Both the position numbers and the translations under genes were made by a program. This document shows positions 10,248-21,398 of a stretch of DNA of 64,000 nucleotides, in pieces; position 1 is the first letter of the stretch; every line of letters starts with the position of its first letter. Source of the stretch: Phascolomyces articulosus (taxonomy: Eukaryota; Mucoromycota; Mucoromycetes; Mucorales; Lichtheimiaceae); the NCBI GenBank assembly GCA_025677815.1, contig JAIXMP010000013.1:186001-250000 (forward strand). Direction: 5' to 3'. Under the pieces are notes generated by a model that did no database searches, had not been told where the DNA came from, and saw nothing but the letters and a program-made list of their open reading frames with translations.

Positions 10248-13095
10248 ATGGCTTTATATGATCCCAGTAGTTTGGCTAATCTTTCCGAAATCAGAACTAC
10301 ACATATTCATTTGAACTGGAACATCTCTTTTGATGAACGCAAGATTTCAGGTCATGCTGTTCTTGACTTGTTAGCTGTTGCTAAGGTGGATAAAATTGTT
10401 CTTGATACCAGCTACTTGGATATTAAGAGTGCTTCTATTAATGATCAAGATTTGAAGGTAATTTAATATATAAAAATATAAATGAATGAATGATCCATAC
10501 GGATGGATTATTTTTTTGAGTCACTTTTTTATGCTTCTTGTACTTTACATTGACAATGATTATTAATAATAGTTCCACGTCGCTGATCGCCATCCATCGT
10601 TGGGATCAGCTTTAACTGTTGAACTTCCACAAGCTGTTGAACAAGGAACAAAATTGAAGTTAAAGGTTGATTATTCTACTACAGACAAGTGTACTGCTGT
10701 TCAATTCTTGGATCCTGAGTAAGTTATATTTCTTAAAGGGAAAGTAACGTGATGAAAAATACGCGTTTTTTTTTTGGATTTATGAAGAGGCAATCATCAA
10801 TACACAGTAATTGACAATGTGATAATAGACAAACTCTCGGCAAGAAACATCCTTACTTATTCTCTCAATGTCAAGCTGTAAGATATATTAAACAATTTTT
10901 CTCCATTCCCATCGCCTTTCCTTAATCTCGTTGCACCTATGTTTTTTTTGACATATTATCGATTTAGATCCATGCTCGTTCTTTCGCCCCTTGTCAAGAT
11001 TCACCTGGTGTCAAGGTGACTTACTCTGCTGCTGTTACTTCACCTTTGCGTGTCTTAATGTCTGCATTACATACCACCGAAGAAGATGCTGGCAATGGTC
11101 TCAAAACCTATCACTTTGTCCAAAAGACCACTATGCCTAGTTATTTGATTGCTATTGCTGCTGGTAATTTGGAGGGCCGTGTGATTGGTCCAAGAAGCAC
11201 TGTTTGGAGTGAACCAGAAATGGTGGAAAAATGTGCTTGGGAATTCCAGGTAAATTTTAGTATGCATATTTATTTGTGTCTTTTGATAGATCTATCTTAT
11301 TGATTTCTCAATGATAATCATTTTTTTTAGGATACTGAATCATTTATTGCCACTGGTGAAAAATTATTAACACCTTATGAATGGGGTCGTTATGATGTAT
11401 TGGTATTGCCACCCTCCTTCCCTTATGGTGGTATGGAGGTAAAGTTTCTTTATATTTATAAACAACGACATAAAGAGCGATGGAAGCTCCGGTGAAAAAA
11501 TATGGTTCATCTACCATAAACAACTATTTTCACCTTTTTTGTAACTTTTTTCTGTTTTGTAATTTTTTAGAATCCTTGTTTGACCTTTGTTACCCCGACT
11601 ATTGTAGCTGGTAAGCGGAAATATGGATTGACGAAGCACAATATACGTTTATATATTATATTAGTGTTGAGATAGAAAATAAACAATCTAACGATTTGTC
11701 CTCTTTTTTAATGTTTATCAATTAGGTGACAAAAGTGCTGTTGATGTTGTTGCACACGAAATTTCCCACAGTTGGATGGGCAACTTAGTAACAACCTGTA
11801 ACTGGGTAATTAGGATCATCCATTTAAATCACAAATTTGTACGATAGTTTTGTTGAGTAATGAAACGCATTCGCAAAATACTATTTTTTTTTTTTTTTGG
11901 TAGGAACACTTTTGGTTAAATGAAGGTTGGACCGTTTTCGTTGAACGCAAGATTCTTGCCTACCTTCATGGCGAACTCGAAAGACAATTCAGTGCTATCA
12001 TTGGTAAATTAAATGAGAGAGATGGAAAATGACTATATTGGGTATATTCGAAAAGCGTGTGGTTTTTAATGCAAAAAAAAAATAGGCTGGAAGGCTTTGA
12101 AGGAAAGTGTAAACTTGTTTGGTGCCGATTCACCTGCCACTATTCTTAAGCCGGACTTGAGCAGTGGTATCGACCCTGATGATTATTTCAGCTCTATTCC
12201 TTATGGTATGTTTTAGTTTTTTTTTCTTAAAATACATGTTATTAATTCTCTATAAAACAATATATATATGTTAATAGAAAAGGGCTTCAACTTGTTATAT
12301 CATATTGAAAAGACTGTTGGTGGACCTGCTATTTTTGAACCTTTTATGAAGGCTCATGTTGAACAATTTGCATCACAATCCATCTCTACCGAACAATGGA
12401 AGGCCTTCCTTTTCAAGTATATGGAAGATAATCACGGCAAGGAAGTTGTTGATAAGTTGAACACAATTGATTTTGATACATGGATCAATGGCAAGGGTAT
12501 GCCTCCAGTGGATCCTCAATTTGATACCACATTGGCAGATCAATGCTATGCTCTTGCAAAGCGTTGGGATGAAGCCAGAGGTTCTGATGATTTATCCGGT
12601 TTTACTCCTTCTGATACCGAAAAGTTCACTTCTACACAAAAGAGTATGTATATGAAATGAGAGGGAGGGAGAAAGAGGGAGAAAAGATCTGTCATGTATT
12701 TTTTAGGTGTGCTATGGATCAGAAAGTCCAATTCTTATTGTTATCGATCTATGATAGTCGTGTTTTTGGAACGTTTGACCGATTGTGAGCCATTGCCACA
12801 TAACCTTTTGGCCAAGATGGATGATTTATACAAGATGACAGAAATCCGTAATGCTGATGTTCGCTTCCGTTGGCAACAACTTTGTGTGATGGCCAGTTAT
12901 AAGCCTATCTATCCTCATGTTGTTGAATTTGTGACTGAACAAGGTCGTATGAAATTTGTCAGACCATTGTACCGTCTTTTATATAAGGCTGAAGGTGGCG
13001 CTGAATTGGCCAAGGATACTTACCTCAAGCATCGCAAGTTCTACCATCCTATCGCAGCCGCATTGATTGAAAAAGATATTGGTATCCAACAATAA
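10248..13095 (+). CDS. LAP2: Leukotriene A4 hydrolase/aminopeptidase family (M1), LAP2-like
   Basis: M1 zinc aminopeptidase with epoxide hydrolase activity in the family; yeast Lap2 is the counterpart. Eleven exons, ending 12278-12643 and 12758-13095, total 612 residues; the human enzyme has 611. Seen in order: the PCQDSPG motif, the exopeptidase motif in PYGGMENPC, the zinc site HEISH with the distal NEGW (in HFWLNEGW), then a C-terminal helical domain ([24 protein letters not shown]). The two zinc motifs lie in separate exons split by an intron at 11806-11903. The intron at 12644-12757 has two candidate 3' sites; the downstream one (ATAG at 12754-12757) gives STQKIVFLERL, the family sequence, while the upstream one inserts unrelated residues. 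Probably cytosolic. Confidence 0.93.
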
Positions 13096-16000
13096 AAAGA
13101 ACAAGGATAATTAAGTGCCCTTTTTCTGCATATTTATAAATATATAAAAATCTTCTTATGAATATGTTTATGAAATATGTTATAACATGGTTCAAAAAAT
13201 ATATAGCAATTTGAACTTTGTATTCTGGGTGATTTACTATATTACATATAATATAATATATACACTGAGATTGGATTGTCATGTTTTATTTTACATTTTC
13301 CTTGGTAAAGTAATAGTCTATTTCACCAAGTGCTATCCCCGTAAGAAAAAAAAAAGTAGGCGACACTTGACGACAGTACCCAAAGTGTCGGTCGTCTTCC
13401 AAAAAAAAAAAAACGGTTACATGACTATTGGAACTCAAAATGAGGACTGTGTACCACAACATGGGTATTATTCAAATAAAACGTGATGATTTATTCATTT
13501 AAAAAATACGTGTACGTATTATCATTAAAATATTTTGGACAAGCATGATAATAGATGACAAGGGATTATGCTCGACATGCATATATGGATGAAGTAAGAA
13601 ATGTAATTTATCAAACACATTATTTTGTTTATTTAAAAAATATATAATACTGTTGTTGTAAAGACTTAAGCAAGTATAGTAAAATGATCTTTGTATTCAA
13701 ATATTTATTCTATTTTACCATCTATTTGCACAACTAATTGTAACATATCTATAAACATATAATATATAAAGGGAGAAAGATGAAGAAGAACCAGTACGAC
13801 AAACATCGCGTCATATCAGTAAATATAATAAGGTTACCTAGGGACATACCAACCAAATGAATTTCTAGTTTTCATCGTCATCATCACTAATATCGGTTAA
13901 AGTGTTAAAGAAAGCCAGAGTTAGAAATTATAATAGATGTCTTAATACCTTTCACTTTACACAAGAAAAAAATAAATACAATCCGGTTGATGACGTTTCT
14001 AGCAGCCTATCGGTTTAATCTGATATTCGTTACTTAGTAAGTACGATTGTAGTTTCTTGCATAAGTTTATTACCCACCTGTCAATATACAATTTTTTAGG
14101 GTTTGTCGCAATAAATGCATTTTCGACATTCTCTAAATTTCGCATTACCCTTTGCTGAAAAGTAGTTGACCTGCTTTCATTCAAAGTGGCGTATTCAGTC
14201 ACTGGATCGCCAGTTCATGGTGTAAATAAAAACGTAAAGAAAAAGAATGAAAGCTTGGAATAAACTGAGATAAAAAAATTTCTTTAAAAGCGCAAGATGA
14301 TCACAACCTCCTTGATCAAGGCGGGTACGTATTGCGCTAATTAGACTCTATTAGTTGATTTGTGCATCTAAATATACTAACTATAGGTTACGCTTTCATC
14401 TCCAACAATAAAACGAAGCAAAAAATAGGAAACTTCTTGTTTTCGAAAAATATGCCATAACAATGAAATTCGGCTCTTCTGTGGCAGCTTCCTCTTTGCA
14501 ACGTAAATCAATAACAAGATAAAAATACACTAAATAATGATGTAAGATCCCACTGTCCTGCATACCAGTCAGAAGAACATAGTATAAATAGATATATAAT
14601 GATGGTATTTAAAACAGCATACCAGATTACATCGTCCGATACTCCAACGTCATAGAAGTCGGTTAAAGTATACAATAAAAAAGAAGTATCTAAATCTAAA
14701 TCCATTAAAAGCCATTTTTGTGTACGTGATATCATCAGACGTGAATAAGCCAAGAAAGTAGTATTTAACCTTGCCTCTTTCATTGCCGTTGAGAAGCGTG
14801 GTCATTCCATTTCGATGTAATCACTCTAGTGACTCCCCTTTGATTCGATATCATCAACCATATAATCCTCTTCTTCCGTAGTGTATTATTGACACTAAAC
14901 ATTACGTTCTACTGCTTTTCAAGAAAAAGACTATCTGCTGCATCTTTATCTGTATACTATAGCTATATGAAGCATCATCATCACCATCATCATTATTGGA
15001 TAGTTTAACATGGGTGCGTAGCACCATACAAATTATTAAGCTTCGGGTATCATTCCTCTTCCATATTGCCCTGATCAGTCTCTTCATCATAGAGCTATAT
15101 GTTTGGCATATTCAAGTGAGATGTCAACGCTATATTGAAATTAATCCTAAAACATCAAATAGAGCTGAAGCACCAAAGACATGATTAAAGCAGCTAATAA
15201 TGGTTAAGGTACGTAATAAATAATTCATCAGGTGTATTGGATCTTACTAGTTAACAAAATAATTTGATCAATCTTTGGGGTTGTGTATTTATTGTAGAGA
15301 AAATAATTCTTTTGTAATAGTATAGCAAAATATGTTGAAATTAGACTTCAAAGAACTATTAATGAGGTATGATTAATTTTTAGGATTGGTTTTTGGGAAT
15401 GAATGGTGCTTTTTGGGCAACTATTCTTACTATGAATCGTATCTATATATTGAAATTATTGCAGAATCTACTAGAAGAAATGACGATAAAAGCCAAAGAG
15501 GAGAGAGAAATGATGGAGTTTTTTCTATGATAATTGTATTGTAAACCACTATTTTTAGTATTCAAATTTGTATCAATCTTTTTAAATAGAATAACCCATC
15601 TCCAAGAAAGAAGGCAAATCATAATATGAAAATTGGCTTTGAAGATCACATCCTCGATATCAAAAAAAAAAAGGCCCTTGAAACTGTAACGATCAGTACC
15701 GGTCTATCTATGGAAACAAATTTATATGAACTCCTGTAAGTAATTATATTCCATCGTTACGTATATATTAGGATTAATTTTATAACAAGATCAAGGTATT
15801 TTATTGCTAAGGAACAACAATAGCATCATGTAACACTCTATATTTGTTATCTGTTACGTATCATTTAAATATTATATAGATTCAGTTTGTTAATGAAACA
15901 GTATATCAGTATATAAAGTTACATATATAAAGATAATAATAAGGTTAAAGAAGAACAGTGTTTTGAGAACGTTAATAATTTTTTAATTAAGGTTAACAAT

Positions 16001-17135
16001 CCTCCAAAATATTTACTTATATAATTATCACGAAACACGCAAAAAGTAATTATTTAAAATAAAATACCACATTTTTTTTCTTATCTATATAGAAGCATGC
16101 TGTGATACTATACACCTAATATATTTTGAACTAAAAATGAAGATAAAAGAATGAATGGATCTTGGATAGGATCCCATCCTCATCTAAATACTTACATTAT
16201 CATAATTAATGTGTAAGAAGAAGGCGAGATAAGGGAAAATCACATAAAATTTAAGTTTTATGTTGTGTGAATACATGACAGGCTAATTTTGGACAAACCT
16301 TATTTTATTTGAACCTTACCAAAACTTTATCTATTTGTTACGCAAGGTTAAACATAAAAACAAAGTTGCTCTACCACTTGCTGTCAAGAATCAAAAATTA
16401 TGTTTTATATTTGTTCATCTATCTTTTTTTTTACCTATTATGCTTACAATTCTAATCTTTGAGAGTTGCTATAAAAATTAATACTAGATGTTTGATAAAA
16501 TTCGAATTTTTTTATCTTATTTTTCTTATTAGCATTCATTCTTACTGATAACATTAAAATAGGGAAAATCCATGTCATAGTTTTATTACGAATATGCCAC
16601 AAACTATGGCTCAGCTGTTAGTACAACGACCTTTTCCCGAAATTCTCGTCGAGTACAGCAATGTAAAGATCAGCGTCATATGTGTATATTATATAGAGAG
16701 AGAACGGTTCCACCTTTTTTTTCATATTTAAGCTTAAATTTATTATTAAACTTTTTTTTTTGTTGTAACCATTATTGCAACAACACAAACAACAAATAAA
16801 AATAAGGGACCCCACTCACAAAGAATTCTTTGTGAACAAGTAGTTACCAAATTTAATAGGCTTTAAGCCTTACTTTTTTTTCGAATAATAATAATATTTT
16901 GTATTTTTATAATATATGTATTATATACATAGGGTGGATAAGAAATAATACGGGTCGTGATAATAATAGCTAGATAGAAAATAAATAGGAGAATGAGAGC
17001 ATTTTTTTTCACAATACTCAAAAACACAAGCATGGAGTACACTACTAATGGTAATAATTAGGTACAACAAAAAAAAAAAAGGAAAAGAACAAAACAACAA
17101 TGCATAGATAAAAAGTAGAATGATGTAATAAATTG
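13096..17135. other. 4-kb AT-rich gene-poor region
   Basis: No convincing gene. The stretch is very AT-rich with many short homopolymer runs and only ORFs under 100 residues. A patch near 13.99-14.8 kb on the minus strand looks more protein-like and is listed separately. I saw no terminal inverted repeats, reverse transcriptase or transposase motifs, no tRNA B-box sequence and no tandem array. Confidence 0.4.
13999..14783 (-). other. Possible unrecognised or decayed multi-exon gene
   Basis: Two minus-strand stretches have balanced, non-repetitive composition unlike the surrounding AT-rich DNA: about 14783-14630 (KEARLNTTFLAYSRLM, then LLMDLDLDTSFLLYTLTDF, ending at a GTATGC donor) and about 14202-14060 (EYATLNESRSTTFQQRVMRN, then KKLYIDRWVINLCKKLQ). 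No continuous reading frame or start could be assembled and I recognise no family. It may be a lineage-specific gene with short exons or a decayed copy of a repeat protein. Confidence 0.2.
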
Positions 17136-17656
17136 TTATAAACATCGAACATCTCTCCTATGATCCTTATAGGATGGTGGTCTCGAATGTGGATGATCAT
17201 CCTCTTGTTCATTTTCTTGATGCAATGCACTTTCAGCTGCTTCTTCTGTTGCATTATTGTTACCCTGGTATGCAGGTGGTGGAATCATAATCGTCTCATG
17301 TTCGTGTGAGGTTGTCGTAGTTGGTGTAGTAGAATGAATTATAGTATGGCGGCCACCATTACATCTATTGCAGTTGTTTGAATGATGATGGCAACGATGT
17401 TGAGATGGTAACGTTACCATTACTGGTTGATGATCGGGTGGATGATTTGATTCAGCGTCATATTCTTGTTGAAGTTGCTTTGCTATATATATAATTGTTA
17501 CATATACTTTGTATACCGAAAAGATATAGAGATGCAAAAGATCTGGGTAATAATAATATATATACCTTTTCTTCGTGAATGCCATCGTAATATAAGGAAG
17601 AGTAATATAACAACAACAATAGCGATCACTGTCCAGACAATGGCACCATAATACAT
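17136..17656 (-). CDS. Single-pass membrane protein with two PPxY motifs (Rsp5-adaptor-like)
   Basis: Two exons (17656-17566, 17482-17136) join in phase 1 to give 145 residues. The N-terminus is a single membrane segment almost from the start (YYGAIVWTVIAIVVVILLFL), followed by basic residues (RWHSRRK), predicting a short outside or lumenal end and a cytosolic tail. The tail is His/Asn/Thr-rich and ends with two PY motifs, PPAY (in IPPPAYQG) and PPSY (in RPPSYKDH), which are ligands for WW domains of Rsp5/Nedd4 ubiquitin ligases. The layout matches yeast Rcr1/Rcr2-type and other small Rsp5 adaptors that route membrane proteins to the vacuole. This is similarity of layout, not proof of orthology. 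Confidence 0.7.
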
Positions 17657-18110
17657 TGTTTGTTATTTAAAAAAAGGAACGAAGAAGAAGAAAGAATCAT
17701 AATTGAGAACGATTGGCGTGTTATTTATCCTTGTCACATGAATCTTTTTTTTTCTTGATCCTGGATTTTACTATTGACACACACACACACCCGTACGTAT
17801 CCAAGATTCTACATGAAATAGATACTAAACATGTACTCAAACACACATGATTTCCCAAGTATCATCCTTCAAAAAAAACCCTTTTTTAATTCTATTCAAA
17901 ATGTTATGCAAATGAAATCATGCGTTCTTTTTTTATTAATAAAATTAATAATAATTTCCTTTTTTTTTGTATAAAAAAAACAAAGTCTCTCTCTTTCTAT
18001 ATATAATGATAATAGTATTATGAAACAAAATGAATATCAACGAGAAAAAGAATGGGGGGTGTAGTAAAAAAAATGAGAATGTGTTATATGTAGGTGTGTT
18101 TTTCTTTTCT
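17657..18110. other. Intergenic: PPxY gene promoter and MRPL9 3' flank
   Basis: No gene seen. It contains a short (CA)n run near 17777-17790 and several A or T runs. It separates two minus-strand genes. Confidence 0.35.
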
Positions 18111-19309
18111 TTAGACGGCAGTAGGGAAAGGTGGAGGATATGATTCCTTTGGATAACGCTTTTCAGCCTTAAGTTTTACAGCATCCTTAACTTTGACAAA
18201 TTGATCATCAAAACCGGGTACACTTCCCTTGATATACAACAAATTTTCTTTAGGATCCACCTTGACAATCTTTAAGTTTTGCATAGTAACACTTTTACCA
18301 CCCATACGACCAGCCATCTTCTTTCCCTTAAAAACTCTGCTAGGCCACTATGAAAATAAAATCTTCGTTAATTCTCCATCCTTGGCCAACAAGAATACAT
18401 ATCTTATTATTTACCTTGCGTTGACCTGTTGAACCACCAGAACGATGCGTTAATGAAACACCGTGAGATGCTGGCAAACCAGCAAAGTTCCATCGTTTCA
18501 TGACACCAGCAAAACCTTTACCAATACTAAATAAATGAAAAAATATAAAATACGTGAATAAATTTCGCATTTATGCAATGCTTTCCAATGCTCCTTCCTT
18601 TCGTTAATAAATCCGAATAACATACGATGGTGCAGAAATATCAACATATTGTCCCGTTACGAAATGATTTGCAGTCAAAGGAGTACCAACAGGAAGTACA
18701 GCATCTTCTGTGACACGAAATTCAACCAGTTTTTGTCTTAATCCAACACGCAACTTTTTGAAATGCTCAATCAAAGGCTTTGATACGTTCTTTTCCTTCT
18801 TAATAGTGCTACCAATTTGCAATGCAGTATATCCATGTTTATCAGCTGTGCGAACGTCAGTGACAATCACATCTTCAAGCTATATATTCGCGTTTTCCCG
18901 TATAGTAAGTTTCGTGGTTTTTTTGTTTTTGTTTTGTATAAAAATTAAGGATAGTAGCATTTCGTACGATAAAGAAGTATAATATTGTTATTTGTATTTC
19001 GAGCGTCATATATAATTGTTGTTATGTTTAATTATTCGTTAGAGAATTCATTTGGTAATTAAAATTATAAAAATTGCTTTTTATTATTATTACCTGGAGA
19101 ACTGTAATAGGCATACGAATGCCAGTTTCGTCCCACATGGAGGTCATGCCTTTTTTACGTGCAATAAGACCTGTTCGAACAGACTGAGGTGTGAATTCAG
19201 GAGCAGCCGTTTCACTTGCTACTGTGGCAGCCGTACGTGTCCATCGAGATACAGAACCAGCCAATGCTCGACCAATTATGGATGAATTTGTCATTAATTT
19301 AATGGACAT
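18111..19309 (-). CDS. MRPL9: Mitochondrial large-subunit ribosomal protein uL3m
   Basis: Component of the mitochondrial ribosome large subunit, around the peptidyl transferase centre. Four exons (19309-19094, 18879-18626, 18526-18415, 18347-18111) give 272 residues. The N-terminal ~35 residues are Arg/Ser/Ala-rich with few acids, as in a mitochondrial presequence. Then come the uL3 landmarks: [19 protein letters not shown], the central YTALQIG region, the [15 protein letters not shown] loop, [15 protein letters not shown], and the C-terminal [13 protein letters not shown] segment. It is of bacterial L3 type and is fungal MRPL9/human MRPL3 by family. The start at 19309 is the first Met before the presequence. 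It is head to head with MAK11. Confidence 0.95.
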
Positions 19310-19556
19310 GATTTATTATAAAAAAAAAGAGAGGGGAATAAAAGTTGTCAACACACAAAGCAACAGGGCGCGGAACACACACGCTCACTTGCTTACTACC
19401 CCCTCCCCCCTCCTCACTCTCTTCCAATAAGTTTCCGTAAGTGACCGCGTTTCGTAACTGGAAGGCTTATAAAATTTTCATCTCATTTTTGATAATGCAA
19501 GATTCAAAAAGGTCCGCCAAACGACCTTCCTTTTTTTTTCTCATAACTTTATCAAA
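19310..19556. promoter_or_regulatory. Bidirectional promoter, uL3m / MAK11
   Basis: 247 bases lie between two divergent starts. A CCAAT box is at 19424-19428, next to a C-rich tract (19400-19412). It serves a mitochondrial ribosomal protein and a cytosolic 60S assembly factor, so shared control is plausible but not shown. Confidence 0.45.
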
Positions 19557-21127
19557 ATGGCAATCATGTCAAAAAAACGATCCGGGACCGATCTCGAAGC
19601 AGAAGCTGAAAAACCCATCAAGAAACAAGTCCTTGAAGGCGGATCTGCATTAGATTCAATTTTATTACCTAATAAAGCACATTCTGCTGACGATGAAGAC
19701 TTTCGAATTGTTACTGGTACCTATGAGCGCATCTTGTATGGTATTAATGCTCATTGGAATACCAAGGAATCGGTAAGTCTCTATTGGAAACGAAGGGGCT
19801 TTTTCTCTGTTTTACAAATAACAATGAAGAAAGTGGATAAACTAACATAATATATATACACAAGACACCCAAACTTCGTCTCGAACCAATCTTTATTGTA
19901 CCAGCACATACAGGATGTATAAGGACTGTTAATATTGGAGGACAATTCTTAGCTTCTGGAAGTACAGATGAAGTGATTCGACTTTATGATGTGAAAAAAC
20001 GAAAAGAATATGGATCATTGGGTGGACAACATCAAGGAGATATTACGGATATTCAATTTTATGGCAAATATATGCTTTCAGCAAGTGATGATAAGACGAT
20101 TTGTATATGGCGAAAGAACGATTGGGAATATTTGAAAACATTAAAAGGACATAAGTAAGTAAAAGTATTGGATTTGTCTAGATTAGACAATGAAACTAAA
20201 CTAGATTTTTTAAAGGGGACGCGTTAATTCAGTAGCTATTCATCCATCGGGTAAAATTGCATTATCTGTATCGACTGATAAAACAGTGATTGTATGGAAT
20301 TTAATGACAGCACGTAAAGCGAGTATGAATAAGCTTCATCAAGGTAAAGTTATTGTTGAATGGGTGAATATGTATGAGTGTATGATGATGATATGAAGGA
20401 TAGATGACTCATTGAATTAAGGGGAATACTATTAATTAGAAGGATTAAACGTATTATGGAACAAAAATGGAGATAAATATGCAATTATGTTTGATCGACA
20501 AATTAAAATATATAATGTTGCTGTAAGTGAAGTAAAGAAGTGAGATTATCAAAGAAGAGGAAAAGAGCATGCGAGCGCGGAAAAAGTGTTAACATTGTGT
20601 AACAATAAACAATGAAAATTTAGGATGCGGAAGTAGCGACCAGTATTTCGCATCGCTCACGCTTCTTATGCATGCGATACTACATATCAACAAAAACAAC
20701 AAACAAAGAATATATTATTAGTGGCCATGAAGACAAAACAATTCGTATTTGGGATGCATCTACAGGAGATCTTGTGACTGAATTCATTGGTCATAAACTG
20801 CGTGTCAAGACTATAACTTTAATTGAATCTACCCCACCTCATCAACAAGACCCTGTCTCTATTCTTATTAGCGTTTCTTCAGATGGTGTAATCAAATGTT
20901 GGGATATTGAAGAAGCATTGAAGACACCTAAAGAAAAAGATATGTTATTAGGAGAATATAATACTAAAAGTCGTGTTACTTGTTGTGCTGCACATATTGG
21001 TTTCGCTAAAAAATCAGAAGAGTCATCATTAACGTTACCACAAAAAGCATCCGCATCAAAACAACAAGAAGAACAAGAAGAATCAACTAAAGAAAAGAAG
21101 AAGAAGCATGCTTATAAAAAGAAATAA
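19557..21127 (+). CDS. MAK11: 60S biogenesis WD40 protein Mak11 / PAK1IP1
   Basis: Nucleolar WD40 propeller required for late pre-60S maturation (Mak11 in yeast, Skb15 in fission yeast, PAK1IP1 in animals). Five exons (19557-19772, 19865-20154, 20216-20343, 20440-20522, 20624-21127) give 406 residues. WD repeats are visible around FLASGSTDEVIRLYDV, YMLSASDDKTICIW, HPSGKIALSVSTDKTVIVW, YIISGHEDKTIRIWDASTG and LISVSSDGVIKCWD. The C-terminus is a Lys/Glu-rich tail ending in lysines. Near repeat 1, EDFRIVTGTYERILYGI is typical of the family. Start: either Met 19557 or Met 19566 is possible; both precede a KKR cluster. Exon junction phases are consistent throughout. Confidence 0.9.
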
Positions 21128-21398
21128 CCTTACTTAATCATCATCATCATCACCATATCATTATAAAAAGAAGCAATTTACCCAATCAATAATCAATGAT
21201 GACAACAAATTTACTATTTTTCAGGAGCTTTTTTTAAACAAGAATTCAAAAATAAACTTGAAACTTTGAGTCTTTTTTTTTTCTTCTTTCTTTCTTTTTC
21301 CCTCTTTTTTTTCACTTCTTATTCTTCTTCCTCTTCTTCTATATTATACTTTATCGCGTCGGAGAAGTCTATTCAAAAAAGAAATAATAATATTAAAA

